A stretch of DNA of 64,000 nt from Pseudevernia furfuracea (Eukaryota; Ascomycota; Lecanoromycetes; Lecanorales; Parmeliaceae): NCBI GenBank assembly GCA_022315425.1, contig JAIUPT010000042.1, positions 930,001-994,000 on the forward strand, written 5' to 3'. The translations under genes and the position numbers were made by a program. The notes under the pieces are model-generated. The model was not told the DNA's origin and ran no database searches. It saw only the letters and a list, made by a program, of their open reading frames with translations. Each line of letters begins with the position of its first letter. The first letter of the stretch is position 1. Positions 44,104 to 55,587 of this stretch are shown here, one piece after another.

Positions 44104-47100
44104 CTACTCTTTCTCATAGCTCTCAAAATCCTCTCTCCGAATACCACTTCGATCACACATTCCTCGGAATATACCTCCCTCTTCCCATAATTGAATTGGT
44201 GTATCTAATTCTGCTATCCTTCCCTGGTCCATCACGCAGATCCGATCATAGTTGATAATCGTCTTGAGCCTATGAGCAATGCAAAGCAGCGTCTTGCCCT
44301 TGAAGCCCGTCTGAATTGTCCGCTGGATCTTCTGATCAGTGTCCATATCCACTGATGAGGTAGCTTCGTCGCAGACGATGATTTGGGAGCCACGGACCAG
44401 GGCTCGAGCGAGAGCCATGAGTTGCCGCTGTCCAAGGGAGAAGTTCAAGCCCTCCTCTTCAACGATACCGTCGAGATGGATACGACCGTGGGCCTTGTCG
44501 TCGAGGTTGGCGTCCGCTTCTACTAGATCGGATTGCCGTAATGCCGACCAGAGCTCGAGATCGGTATGTTCGTTGAAGGGATCAAGATTGGAGCGAATCG
44601 TACCGCGGAAAAGTGTAGGGTCTTGCGGGATAATCGCAAGGCGTGTGCGGAGGTCCTTTAGGCCGACTTGAGCGATATTAATGCCGTCAATGCTGATGGA
44701 TCCGCCAGAGAGCTCGACAAGTCTAAAGAGAGTTGACATGATGCTCGATTTGCCGGCTCCGGTGCGGCCGACAATGCCGATACGCTCACCCCCTGCTACG
44801 GTCATGTTGAGGCCTTGAAGGACTAGAGGAAGACGATCTCGATAGCGCATTTGGACTTCGTCGAAGATGATCTCGCCTTTCACAGGCCAGTTGTCTGGTA
44901 TGTCTTTCATATGTAGAGGAGGCTCCTCATCAAGCTCAGTGCCGTAGTAGTGAAGGCGCTCCGTGGATACCATTGCATTCTCCACTTCTGCAAGTTGTCG
45001 GATGGTGAATTGGATCATCTGCACAATCGACAAAATGTAGGACAAAACCAAGCCACCAATGCTTGGGGAGACATTGAAGCGTGAGGTCACCACCAGAATG
45101 CCCGTCGTGAAGACTAACAGGTTTCCAATCGCGTCAAGTCTTACGCTCAACCATCTTTGATTGGAGAAGGTGAGGTAGTAAGCTGAGTTCATTTGATCAA
45201 CAGAGTTATGAATCCTTTCGACAAAGTAATCTTGTAGACCATACGCTCGAATACTAGCGGTACCGGAAACTGCTTCGCTGAAGCGTGCAAACACGTCAGA
45301 TCGAAGCACTGATTCATGGCGCTTGATCTCTCGCGCGGATGATCGGTAGTAACTTGCAGAAAATAAGAACATCAGGAACAAAGGTCCGAGGGCTATAGCG
45401 AAGTAATGGAAGTAAACAATGATCAAGATAAATACCGAGGTGATCATTGCCAGGGTAAAAAAGTACATTCGCATGGCGTCTGTCAGATTGTTATCCATTA
45501 TGTCAACATCCTTAGCGAATCTATTGGTGATCCGTCCAAGTGGAGTAGTGTCGAAAAAGCTCATTGGTGCTCTCAAAACCCGAGTCATGGCTTTCTGCAG
45601 CATCACTCTTGACGCTCGTGTACCTAATGTTGTAAGGGAGACAGAAAAGGTAAACATCAACAATGCCTGCACTACTCCGAGAGCAGCGTAGGCACCAATA
45701 TACTGTCCCTGCGTGAAGCCAAACTTGTTTGACGTCCACCATGATAGCCAGAGACTTGTCGCAATATTCGCGCCCTGAGAGATGATGAGGATCAGGAAGA
45801 CCACCGGCGCAAATAGTAGCGAGCCTGAGGCCCGAACATAAGCAATATATACACTCCAGCTCACACTCTTTACCGCTCGTTCCTCCTGCTGCATGAGTGC
45901 GGCTCCGCGCTTATTGGTCTTCCTTTTCTTTGCATCCTTCTTCTCATCCTCAACATTGTCCTCGTTGACAGTCTTTTCTTTCTCGACTTTCTCTTCTTGA
46001 GCCGTGCTTGCCATCAACTTCTGAAAGGCCTCGTTGTTATTGATCAGGTTTGCAAAAGTATCCACTATCTCAATTTGGCCCTCCTGCATCCATATGATGC
46101 GGTCACAACGACTGAGAACGTGAAGCTGATGAGTCGCCAGGATTCGGCATTTGTCTTTGAGCAAGCCGCAAATCGCGTTATCAAAGATATGGCGCCCAAC
46201 ATGAGCGTCAACCGCTGAAAGAGGATCATCCATGAGGACGATATCGCTGTTGAAGTAGATAGCACGGGCAACGTTCAAACGCTGCTTCTGCCCTCCCGAA
46301 ACAGTAATACCTCTTTCACCAATTTCAGTCATGTCACCGTTGGGAAGCATCTCAAGATCTGGTCGTAGAGCGCAGGCGTCGATAACGGCCTCATACCATT
46401 TCCTATCGTACGGCTTTCCGAAGAGAATGTTCTCTTTCACAGAAGCATTTTGAATCCAGGCATACTGTGGACAGAAAGCTCGTGTAGCGCCCATGGTTAC
46501 GCTGCCGCTGGTCCTGCGCATATCACCAGCCAAGGCAGCGAGCAGTGAACTTTTGCCAGAGCCAACACCACCAATGACTGCAATGAGCTCATTACGTCCG
46601 ACAGAGAACTCCATATCGTGTAGTTTAAATGGCTCGACTTGAGTCAGGGTGCTGGAGCTGTCCTCTGCGCTCTTGGAACTGGTGGGTTTTGGTCCCATGG
46701 CTGCCGCTTTCTCTGCATCTTTGACCTCCTTGATCTGCTTCTTATTGCGTTGCGGGCTAGTCTTCTTGTCGGGATCTTGGGTGATAGTCCGCTCCCATGT
46801 GAAGTCGGCATGCTTCATGGAGACGGCGTGCTTTCCCTCCATGTCCCATATGAAGTCGTCATTCTGCTCTTCTGCAATCAGAAAGTCCTGTATCCGTCCA
46901 AGCGAGGACCAAGCATCCACAACCTGACCAATGACCAGTGGCAGTAGATTCAGCGGCATCCGAAGCGAATTGAACAGCGCCAAGGAAGAGAAGATGGGAG
47001 CTGCCACCAAATCGTGGTCAGAGAGCGAGTACGTTATGAAAGAGAGCATGGAGGCGAAGATAGGCAACGACATGGAGACTGCGTTTATCCCGTTTCTGAT

Positions 47101-48492
47101 CGTTAGCAAAAGTTGGATCGCACGAATCTCGCGCCTCCTGATCTGACCAATGCGCTCAAGGAAGGAACTTTCCCATCCAAAGTACTTTACAAAGCGGACT
47201 GCTTGAAGGATTTCCTGGGTAAGAGACACCCTCTGGTCTGTGATCTTGTTTATCGCTCGCCTTCGCGAGAAAAGCATCTTGATTGCCCTGGTCAATACTG
47301 GAATGCCGATAACTAAGAGTGCGAATCCTGCTAGTGCCGAGTAGGTCAGATTGATAAGCAAAACAATCAAAGTGATCATGATGGTCACCGGTGATGTCCA
47401 CACCATGTGAAACATGCCCGAAGCTTGGTCAACACGATAGGTGTCGGTAGACATAAGGTTGACCACTCTTCCATTGCCCCAACCCGCTCCATCACCAGAT
47501 ATTCCTTGTGCCTTGTCAGGTGTGACTTGCGGACCTCCCGTTGGATTGAGCTTTCTATCAACCATGCGCTTGAAGAGGTTTTGCCTTTTCGTCTCCTTTT
47601 CGACATCCCCGTCTTGCTTCACTATATCCTCAATAGCCTTCCCACCTGCCTTAGCCCGCCCCGAGATCTTCATAGCTTTTTCAAAGATGACCGTTATCAA
47701 TGTGCCTCTCGTCTGCGCTCCAACCATCTGGCCTCGGTATATGAAGTGGTTTGTTCCCAAGCTCTGACACATCTGCATTGCCGTAATGCCAATGACCAAT
47801 CCTATGCCTTTAGAGATATGAGGCGCGGGTGTATGGTAGGCTTGCGCTTCGTATGCTTGAGTGGCGAAAGCGATCAAGTATCGCAGCGTGAAAGGTGACA
47901 TGACCGCGAAGATGCTGGCGAACAATTGGCAAATCCCTCCAAGCCAGAATTCGAATTTGAAGGTCTCGTGCATGGCCCAAACAAGCGGATACTTGTCGCC
48001 GCGAGCCACTCGCCTCTGAAACGAAGCGCTGAGCTTTTCTGAGAGGACGGGAGATGCGCGATTCGGATTGACCAGCCAAATATCGTTGAGCTCCAGTGGC
48101 CGTTGATACCCCACACTCATGAGTGGCGCCATCCATTGAAAGGTCAACAGACTGAGGAAGGTAGCCCCATGTTCCCTTGAGACCGTCCTCTCTTTCGGTA
48201 TTGAAGGTTTGATCGATTTCTTTAATGGATTCAGACGTTTGTACCATGGTTTCTTCTCCTTCGCTTGCGGCTCAACGGAAAATGTTGAGGTGGTTGTAGT
48301 CGCAGTGATAGTCCTGTTGATATCTGGTTGACCCTCCTTCTTCTGCTCTTGATCCGAAGACGAGAGATCGCTCTCTGATCCCACATATTGTAGAGGTTCT
48401 GTGGCAACAGGCTCGGAGGAAGTTGTCTCATTGGCAGCTCCAACAGGATCTGTCGAAGAGTACTCCTTCTCTTGCTTGCCTGATTCCGCCAT
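44104..48492 (-). CDS. YOR1: ABCC-type ABC transporter, Yor1-like
   Basis: Single exon of 1462 aa, the length of Yor1-type full transporters lacking the extra N-terminal TMD0. Order: soluble N-terminus (about 110 aa), TMD1, NBD1, TMD2, NBD2. NBD1 has Walker A GGVGSGKSSLLAAL near residue 640, signature VSGGQKQRL and Walker B VLMDDPLSAVD. NBD2 has Walker A GRTGAGKSSIMSTL near 1240, signature FSLGQRQLMALARAL and Walker B IIVCDEATSSVD. NBD1 has Asp after Walker B in place of the catalytic Glu, as expected for ABCC proteins with one degenerate site. Between TMD1 and NBD1 lies a Lys/Ser-rich linker. Yeast Yor1 at the plasma membrane exports oligomycin, organic anions and phospholipids. A plasma membrane or vacuolar efflux role is inferred. 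Confidence 0.93.
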   Translation of the reverse strand: MAESGKQEKEYSSTDPVGAANETTSSEPVATEPLQYVGSESDLSSSDQEQKKEGQPDINRTITATTTTSTFSVEPQAKEKKPWYKRLNPLKKSIKPSIPKERTVSREHGATFLSLLTFQWMAPLMSVGYQRPLELNDIWLVNPNRASPVLSEKLSASFQRRVARGDKYPLVWAMHETFKFEFWLGGICQLFASIFAVMSPFTLRYLIAFATQAYEAQAYHTPAPHISKGIGLVIGITAMQMCQSLGTNHFIYRGQMVGAQTRGTLITVIFEKAMKISGRAKAGGKAIEDIVKQDGDVEKETKRQNLFKRMVDRKLNPTGGPQVTPDKAQGISGDGAGWGNGRVVNLMSTDTYRVDQASGMFHMVWTSPVTIMITLIVLLINLTYSALAGFALLVIGIPVLTRAIKMLFSRRRAINKITDQRVSLTQEILQAVRFVKYFGWESSFLERIGQIRRREIRAIQLLLTIRNGINAVSMSLPIFASMLSFITYSLSDHDLVAAPIFSSLALFNSLRMPLNLLPLVIGQVVDAWSSLGRIQDFLIAEEQNDDFIWDMEGKHAVSMKHADFTWERTITQDPDKKTSPQRNKKQIKEVKDAEKAAAMGPKPTSSKSAEDSSSTLTQVEPFKLHDMEFSVGRNELIAVIGGVGSGKSSLLAALAGDMRRTSGSVTMGATRAFCPQYAWIQNASVKENILFGKPYDRKWYEAVIDACALRPDLEMLPNGDMTEIGERGITVSGGQKQRLNVARAIYFNSDIVLMDDPLSAVDAHVGRHIFDNAICGLLKDKCRILATHQLHVLSRCDRIIWMQEGQIEIVDTFANLINNNEAFQKLMASTAQEEKVEKEKTVNEDNVEDEKKDAKKRKTNKRGAALMQQEERAVKSVSWSVYIAYVRASGSLLFAPVVFLILIISQGANIATSLWLSWWTSNKFGFTQGQYIGAYAALGVVQALLMFTFSVSLTTLGTRASRVMLQKAMTRVLRAPMSFFDTTPLGRITNRFAKDVDIMDNNLTDAMRMYFFTLAMITSVFILIIVYFHYFAIALGPLFLMFLFSASYYRSSAREIKRHESVLRSDVFARFSEAVSGTASIRAYGLQDYFVERIHNSVDQMNSAYYLTFSNQRWLSVRLDAIGNLLVFTTGILVVTSRFNVSPSIGGLVLSYILSIVQMIQFTIRQLAEVENAMVSTERLHYYGTELDEEPPLHMKDIPDNWPVKGEIIFDEVQMRYRDRLPLVLQGLNMTVAGGERIGIVGRTGAGKSSIMSTLFRLVELSGGSISIDGINIAQVGLKDLRTRLAIIPQDPTLFRGTIRSNLDPFNEHTDLELWSALRQSDLVEADANLDDKAHGRIHLDGIVEEEGLNFSLGQRQLMALARALVRGSQIIVCDEATSSVDMDTDQKIQRTIQTGFKGKTLLCIAHRLKTIINYDRICVMDQGRIAELDTPIQLWEEGGIFRGMCDRSGIRREDFESYEKE

Positions 48493-49390
48493 TTCTCTAT
48501 CAAAGGGTTATTGCTGGCTTCTGAGGAAATCCATTCTGCACCAGCAACGTTTTAAAGTCGGTGAAGCGTGTAGGATGATGATATGATTGATCATCATTGG
48601 ACTAACAAGTTCCCACCAAAATGCTGATCAAATTATAATAAGAGGTAACGCTTTCTGGAACAGTTCTCGGCCTTCGCTTTCGGAAATACCGATATTCGCA
48701 AGTGCTTTAATACTCGTAGATCGCCTAGATAGAATGGCTCGGTCACTCGGATCACAGATTTTCCTTTGCGTCTCCGTTGTTGCCTCGGATTCACTGCAGT
48801 CTGCAGTAGCGTAAGCCTTTGTTGTTGATGCCTACATCTTCATCCCGTTGGAAACCGTTGACGCTCCGCACCCTGGCAACTAGCGCCCCCGGCAGAGCGA
48901 GAATACGAACCGTAGCATCTGAACATCAACAGCTGTAAGATCAATACGCAAAAGAGTTCCGTCCAAGGCCACATGGACTTTCATGAACTCGTACTCGACG
49001 GCGGGCTCTGAGCATGATGCCGTCATCGCGGGTCCCAGGCTATTGTAGGAAGGTGCCTCGGAGCGGAGCCAAGTGCTAGGGTAATTTGCCAAGCATAAGG
49101 TGCTCCGTTGTAATTGAGCTTCTGTCACTTAAAAAGGAGTCTAATAACAGCAGGAAGTCTGAGCTGTTGCGTGATGAAGATTTATATTAAGACGTTGTCG
49201 AGCTTGGGGCTGAGTCCCCGCCGCGGGGTCAAGCTTTCAGCTGGCAATCCAATTTCAGCCACCCAAGTCAGCAATCTGCGCAGTAAGAGGAATGGACCAA
49301 TTGCCTTGTAAGTAGTAGTTTATATATGGTACAGTATTGGTATCTCGTGAGCCGAAGCCATGATTCTCGTACAAGTCACATCTCATAGCC
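48493..49390. other. Intergenic, promoter of the ABC transporter
   Basis: About 900 bp between tandem minus-strand genes. No gene recognised and no drug-response element identified with confidence. Confidence 0.4.
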
Positions 49391-51704
49391 TTACCAAAGC
49401 AGGCCTTTCCTCTTCTCCTTATCCCCTTGTTTCCTCAAACACCACACCAACATATCACCTTTCCTCCTCCAGTCATCATGCCCCCAGCTATTCCAGCCCC
49501 GCCAGCAGTCTCTATATGCACTTCCCATCAAAAATTCCTTCATCGTCGGCTCCATCTGTTCGAAGAAAACCACGTACTCAGGCCAGCTCTTTCGACCTTC
49601 CCTGCCATCCCATGCGTCTGCTTTAGTCATGTCTTCTCTGCCCAATTCATTCTTCTGGCGCTTGCGCGTCCCGAACCAACTGAACCATGAGGCTTGTGCT
49701 TTCTTGAGGGTGGGAGGGGTTCCTAATGTAGTAGCAAGAAATTGCTTGGGGTTAGCATAGAATCGATCAGCTTCGTCTAGGTAGCTGGCTCGGGCGGAGG
49801 CATTCATGTTGACAGGTGGCTCGCATGTAAGAGCCCAGGCTTTCATGGAAGAATAGACAAGGTGAGACCGCCAGGGCGTGCTATGACAAGGCATCAAAAA
49901 ACCAACAGTCATCGTAGATGGTGCAGGCGCGAGAAACTTTGAAGGTGGCTGGTTGAGATAATGCTTCGTGTGTTGGTCGCGGAGATAGGTCATCACTGTC
50001 AGTGGGGCAGTTTGGTGTGATGTTGTCGTTACAATCGCGATACTGATATTGACGATTAAGAGAAAGGCGAGGAGAAAACGCTTGGCTGTGAACTGTGAAG
50101 ACCGCGGAATAGCGAGGGAAACACCTGGGAGGAAGAAATCCGTGAAGGGTACCGCGGCGAGTGTGTGGAGGATTGGGAGGAGAGGGTAGACGAATCTGAC
50201 TTCCTTGTGAGAAATGAATGACAGTACACAAGGGACTATTACGGCTGTGGTGGCGAGTTGATATTTGATGCTCTTCGTAGAGGTTGAGTTGTTTAGGTAC
50301 TGGGGAGGATGCTCGGGAGGGAAGAGAGATTGCCAGACGCCGATCAAGCCAAACGGAAGGAAAGTCGTCAAAAGTAGTGGGTATCCTTGCGACAGGTAAT
50401 AATGCCAGTCGTTTCTGCCGTAGAATACTGCGAGGGATTGTGCGATATTGAAATAGAGGAATTGAAAGGGGGGAAAAGTCCATTGTTCGTAGTAGAGACG
50501 GTCAACGAGAGTGGAAAGCATTAATATCAAAGATCTGGAGACTCGGTCAGCCATGTTAGGTTGACTGCGACGAGCAACGTACCCGCAGAGAAAGGCCTCT
50601 GTCAGTAAGACCTTCCTCTCTTGCTTAGTAGCAGGGAGAAAAGACAGAGAGGAGATGTGGACCCATATCTGCATACCCTCCCAAGGTAATGATAGCATTT
50701 TACCATGCGTCCTGATACGCAATAGAGCGAAGGTAGCGAAGCATATCCAGATCAGTATGTTAGTTGGTCGTAGTATACAAGCCAAAGCAGCAAGGAACAG
50801 ACAGCGACGAAGTCTGTTTTTCGAGTCAGGGTTCTGCTCACTGCAATCTCAGAAGCTAATCACCTACTTTGCCGTTTCATCAACATATCTCTGCTCCTCA
50901 TTTGTGCGCAGACCATCTTTATCAATCTCATCGTCCTCTTCCGGATCCATCGACCACTGCCAAGGCCAGAAATTCAGCGCGACTACTGTCAAGGTGGTTT
51001 CGAGGCAATTGGAAAGAGTGCGCGTCGAGCAGAACCATTGCCAGGGACTGCAGACCGTGAGGGCGAGCTATAGAATCAGAGAACCTAGCAATTAGCTAAC
51101 GCCCCGACTCGTCCAGAGGGAAAATCTTTGGCAATACATACAGCCGCCCATGCTTCATTGCTGCCTGATCCGTAGACACGTTCCCCAAGCTTCCATGTGT
51201 AAAAATCCCCCAATGCAGCGAAGATGGCCTGGGCTACTTTTGGCGCCGCGACTAGAAGGTCGGCGCGGTATGTAGGAGACAGGTGCAGGACCCAGGAGAG
51301 GCCTAACGACAGTCTGTATACGGCGGCAAAGATTGTAGGATGTATCGCAGAACGAAGGTGATTTCTCCACTCCTGCGCCGGCCCTTAGCAATCGTCGTTC
51401 ACAGCAGGCTTGTTTGTTTGCTTACCCAGGTGATCCATGCCCCGCTGTCATCTCCAAACGCTATCTCCCATGCCGGCTCGAGGGATTGAAAAAACTCATC
51501 AGGTTGAAAGAATGTCTTGATAGTCAATGCATTGAGGATCCTAAATGCAAGCAAAAAAAAGAATATGTCTTGCGAAACAGGCACCTCTTTGACTCGTTCT
51601 ATGGCACGTCTTCGGAAACCCTTGTTGTCATCGAGGTAGATGGAACTGTCGAGGCCAAACTTGGTTGAGGCCTGCGACATGGGTGTCGTCGGGGGCGACG
51701 ACAT
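49391..51704 (-). CDS. GPI10: GPI mannosyltransferase 3 (Gpi10/PIG-B)
   Basis: Five exons on the minus strand: 51704-51426, 51372-51142, 51067-50868, 50813-50583 and 50534-49391, about 694 aa. The family motif (FQPDEFFQSLEPAW) is in exon 1; the GT22 family acid pair lies there. Exon 2 gives EWRNHLRSAIHPTIFA, exon 3 CSPWQWFCSTRTLSNCLET, exon 4 LACILRPTNILIW, and exon 5 STLVDRLYYEQWTFPP, FISHKEVRFVYPLLPI and VGFLMPCHSTPWRSH. It is a multi-span ER enzyme that adds the third mannose (alpha-1,2) to the GPI precursor from dolichol-P-mannose. The last intron is 48 bp, a multiple of three without stop, so the raw frame reads through it; splicing restores the family sequence FLCGSLILMLSTLVDR. Confidence 0.93.
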
Positions 51705-52217
51705 TGCCTCGCATTGGCCTTGTACGAATGCTCAAATGCTCATGCCTAGGAAAGTAGTCGAGTTTGGGCGCCGGACAACCAAGGTACCCAGAGTACTTGC
51801 CAAGCCAACAGGGCTGACGGGTTGGGAGACTAACCTTATGCCCCACGAGCCCCACACGACGCCCCACCAAAGGGCCGAGAGGCCGTGGCCTACATGCAGC
51901 CTCTCTCCCTCTCTACTCCCACCACTCCTCTAAAAGCAGGTACAGGCGAGTTCCTTGGCTTCTGCTAAAGATAATCTACGATTACCGTACGTCCTATGAC
52001 CCATTCAAAGGCAATCACCTGCACTTGAGTGACCTATTACACCATAAAGACTTCTCTTCCAACCCACTCTACGACAAAGTTAATCTTTCGCCTCTTGGTA
52101 CTCTTCTCTGCTTCTCCCCCCCAGACATATGAGCATTCCTTGAAAAAAAAAATCGAAATCAGTCTTTTGTCCTCTGAAAACCCAACGAGAGCTAAGGAAA
52201 ATCCAAACACGACCAAC
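51705..52217. promoter_or_regulatory. Divergent promoter region GPI10 / ornithine aminotransferase
   Basis: About 510 bp between divergent starts, with a pyrimidine-rich tract at 51898-51931. No operator can be named. Confidence 0.4.
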
Positions 52218-53933
52218 ATGGCACCAGCAGCTTCCCTTCAGACAAACAACCACGCAGATGGAACCACCAATGGAACCACGTTGAAAGCAACCGCGCCCTC
52301 ATTCCACCCAACAGGAACCCCAGATCCCTCCAAATATCACGCTGCCTCAACGGACGAAGCCATACACAGTGAACACACTCACGCTGCCCACAATTACCAT
52401 CCTCTTCCCATCGTGTTCTCCAGAGCTGCAGGCTGTTCTGTTTGGGATCCTGAGGGTAAAGAGTATGTTTGGTCTTACAAGCCAAATTCCCTATCCGATA
52501 CCAGGTTTCGACTGGCGAGGCACTTGCTAAAGGCAAAAGCCCATCTAACTTCCATGATCTGTCATCTGAACCAAACGATTGGCCTAAAGAAATATGCTGA
52601 CTATGAGATGCGTAGGTATCTCGACTTTCTCGCGGCTTATGGTGCTGTCAATCAAGGCCACTGCCATCCAGAATTGGTCAAGGCTTTGATCGAACAAGCA
52701 TCAAGGCTGACGCTGAGCTCGCGAGCCTTCTATAATGATGTTTTCCCTAAGTTTGCCGAATTTGTTACCAACTTCTTCGGGTTCGAGATGGTCCTGCCAA
52801 TGAACACTGGGGCCGAAGCAGTCGAGGCAGCCATAAAGATCGCAAGGAAATGGGGATATAAGACGAAAGGCATCCCACAAAATGAAGCACTGGTCTTGAG
52901 TGTAACGGAGAACTTCCATGGCAGGACAGTAAGCGATTATTTTAATCCTTTGAATCGATTCTATGTGCTCATAGACCTCTTTTAGTTCTCCGCAATCTCT
53001 ATGTCCACTGATTCTGAATCTCGAGACAACTATGGCCCTTTCTTGCCGAACCTTGGCCCTCGTTGTCCTAAGACCGGGAAGGATCTCCAATATAACGACA
53101 TTGATGGACTCAAGTCTGCATTCTCGGCACATGGGGATAAAATCGCAGCGTTCCTGGTCGAGCCTATTCAAGGCGAAGCAGGAATCGTTGTGCCTGCTGA
53201 TAATTATCTCAAGGAGGTTCGAGACCTATGTGACAAATACAACGTACTCATGATCTGCGATGAGATTCAGAGTGGTATTGCAAGGACTGGCAGGCTCTTG
53301 TGCTATGAGTGGAGCGGTATCAAGCCTGACCTGGTGCTTCTGGGTAAGGCAATCTCCGGGGGCATGTACCCTGTGTCGTGTGTCCTGGGCTCGAAAGATG
53401 TTTTACTGACGATCGAGCCTGGCACTCATGGGTCGACGTACGGCGGAAATCCGCTTGGGTGTGCTGTCGCTATTCGAGCTCTGGAAATAGTTAGAGACGA
53501 GAACATGGTCAGCCGCGCTCAAGAATTGGGTGAACTATTCCGCAAGGGAATCGAGAAACTCAACAACCCAATGATAAAGACAGTCCGTGGCAAAGGTCTT
53601 TTCAATGCTATAGTCATCGACGAGACGAAGACAGGAGGCCATAGCGCCTGGGATCTGTGTATGCTGATGAAGGACAAGGGATTATTGGTGGGCAGAGCTG
53701 TCAAGATTGCCCATGTAAGGAATAGTGGAGATGCTGATGGTTTGAAGGCGAAACCGACACATCAGAATATCATTCGTCTCACGCCTCCCCTTATCATCAC
53801 CAAAGAGGAGATTCAGAAAGCATTGAAGATTATAGATGACGCAATGAAGGAGCTTCCATCTCTGAAGGGAATGAAGGAGGACGAGGTGATTCCTGAGCCA
53901 GAGAAGAATGTCAAGATTACAATCGAGAATTGA
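52218..53933 (+). CDS. car2: Ornithine aminotransferase
   Basis: Three exons: 52218-52462, 52616-52928 and 52986-53933, about 501 aa. Intron 1 (GTATGT, GCTGACTA branch site, GCGTAG) is 153 bp, stop-free and in frame, so the raw frame hides it. Splicing restores WDPEGKEYLDFLAAYGAVNQGHCHP, the normal family sequence. Intron 2 is GTAAGC...TTTAG. PLP-enzyme class III motifs: NTGAEAVEAAIKIARKWGY, ENFHGRT, ICDEIQSGIARTGR and the PLP-lysine in LLGKAISGGMYPVS. The enzyme moves the delta-amino group of ornithine to 2-oxoglutarate, giving glutamate semialdehyde, in arginine catabolism (yeast CAR2, A. nidulans OtaA). The N- and C-terminal extensions make it about 50 aa longer than usual. Cytosolic, as I see no targeting peptide. 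Confidence 0.94.
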
Positions 53934-54710
53934 TGATATGGGGCTGGAATCGATAGAGAATGTTTCATTCATGGGACTGCCGTGCACTTCAACCTCGTGT
54001 TCTTGATGAACATCCATTGAGGGTAGACGGTGACTTTACCTGAGTTCATTGGAAACGGAGCAGCATTCTGTCTTGATGATACCAGGTAATTAGAGCGCAA
54101 AAGTATGTAATATGTAAGTAGCGAAAGTCATGAATCAAGGCATTTTGTTGAAGTTACTTAGAATAACTACCTAGGCCCGGCGTCCCAGTTAGTCCCAGTT
54201 AGTCCGCAGTTTCCTAGCCGCTCCAATAAGATCTTGAATGAAATCGATAAAATCGATAATACCAGCGATATTTCAAGTGCCCCCGAGCAGGACTCGAGAC
54301 TTTCCAACTGCAGTCTGCATCAGAGCAAATGTCGCAATGTAGAGCCGAGAGGTTCTACCCTTCCTCATCTTCTACTAAGCTATACTCATACATGTTTGCT
54401 TCGGGGCAACGCCGGAAGCCTGCTGTGAGACCCTGAACCGTGACCGATACGTGTCTACTACTACTACCCAATAAAAGAAAAAGCTTCAGCTAGTCATCTC
54501 TCTATATGAACATTCGGAATCATCCTACTCGCTCTTGAGCAGAAGCAATGCGCACCCGACTCCCACCACTAGCTCTTCTTTGCCCAAAAACCTCCCTCAA
54601 ATCCTTTGCCGTCCTCAAAAGTATGTCGTTCTCTGCGCCAATCAGTCTTGGATGTGCCTGCCTCCACCTGGTCACCGGACTCGCAGTCCCATACATACAG
54701 TTTCATCAGC
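53934..54710. other. Intergenic plus possible lost 3' part of methyltransferase
   Basis: Between OAT and the methyltransferase, convergent. An AGTTAGTCCC direct repeat lies at 54185-54203. The stretch 54565-54710 keeps a minus-strand frame (TLDRLMKLYVW; GTSKTDWRRERHT) that looks like methyltransferase C-terminus out of frame with the gene upstream. Confidence 0.4.
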
Positions 54711-55587
54711 CTATCCAGTGTCATCCAGTAGTTCCCCAAGGAAGAACTCGTCGTCGGAAGATATTTTGCCGTCGCGGTCCCACGAGAATTTGGTGAAGCC
54801 GTGTTTGCCAAACCCTCGACCGGGAGGAGATATGCTCCACGGTAAGAAGATTTCGTTGTAATGTGCGCGCGACAATCTATTGCCGGACTTGTCGTACGGA
54901 GCGAGCCACTCGCGTTTAAGATGAAACATGATTTCCTGCACGCGGAGAGCGTTGGGCGTGGAGGGATCTGGTAGTCCCGTTGTCAGCGTCTGATCGGCCG
55001 AGGGGCCATCCGTGGCGGGTACACCTACGACAGAAAAGGGGTTCAAGGTCCGTCCATAATGCCACTGTTCCGCCCGATTTCACCCCTTTCGCTGCAGATA
55101 CCCAGAATCGCGTCATATCAAACCAATGCGCCTGTGCACAGTCAATTTCAACACCATTGCTAGGTCAAATCATACTTACCGCCGGGCCAGCTGTTAAAAG
55201 GTCCAATTTACCTTCAACACCACCCGCGGAGTACAGCATATCCTCTGCTCTTCCGACGGAAAAACCAATTTTCTTTACTAGACTAGCTTCTATGTTCTGG
55301 GCTTCTTTTGCCGTCCTGACCATCTCCTCGCTTGGATCAGTAGCATAGACTACGTTGAAGCGTTTTGCCAGCGGTAGAGTCGAGTGGCCAGGCCCACATC
55401 CGACATCAAATAGCGTGCCGAAGGATCCGCCGGTCGAGGCGTGGTGATTGATGATAAGATCGTATAGTTTGGGAAAACTCCAATTGCGTACTTCGATGTA
55501 AGCTTTGGCTTGCGCTGAGGTGTATCCCTTGAAAGTCCGCTCCTCTGATGGTGTCTCGGTGTAATTTGATGACTCGCCAATGCACAT
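54711..55587 (-). CDS. SAM-dependent methyltransferase, C-terminus probably truncated
   Basis: Three exons on the minus strand: 55587-55180, 55131-55029 and 54967-54711, about 255 aa. The start is uncertain; ATG 55587 gives MCIGESSNYTETPSEERTF, and the same frame runs on upstream into alcohol-dehydrogenase sequence. Motif I is FDVGCGPGHSTLPLAKRF, with the acidic residue in YATDPSEEM. Both introns rebuild family sequence: AGPAAHWFDMTRFW, and FCHPSTPNALRVQ across a GTAGGT...GCTGAC...ACCAG intron. The family (methyltransferase type 11, as in trans-aconitate methyltransferase Tmt1-like proteins) is usually near 300 aa. Here a stop comes early, and the missing end seems to persist in another frame after a GGGG run near 54735. 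It may still make a protein or be decaying. Confidence 0.65.

Noticed and set aside
49881..50483. 200-codon minus-strand frame
   Set aside because: Shadow of GPI10 exon 5 in another frame.
54968..55028. Apparent frameshift in the methyltransferase
   Set aside because: A 61-bp intron (GTAGGT, GCTGAC, ACCAG) removes it and rebuilds the family motif HPSTPNA.
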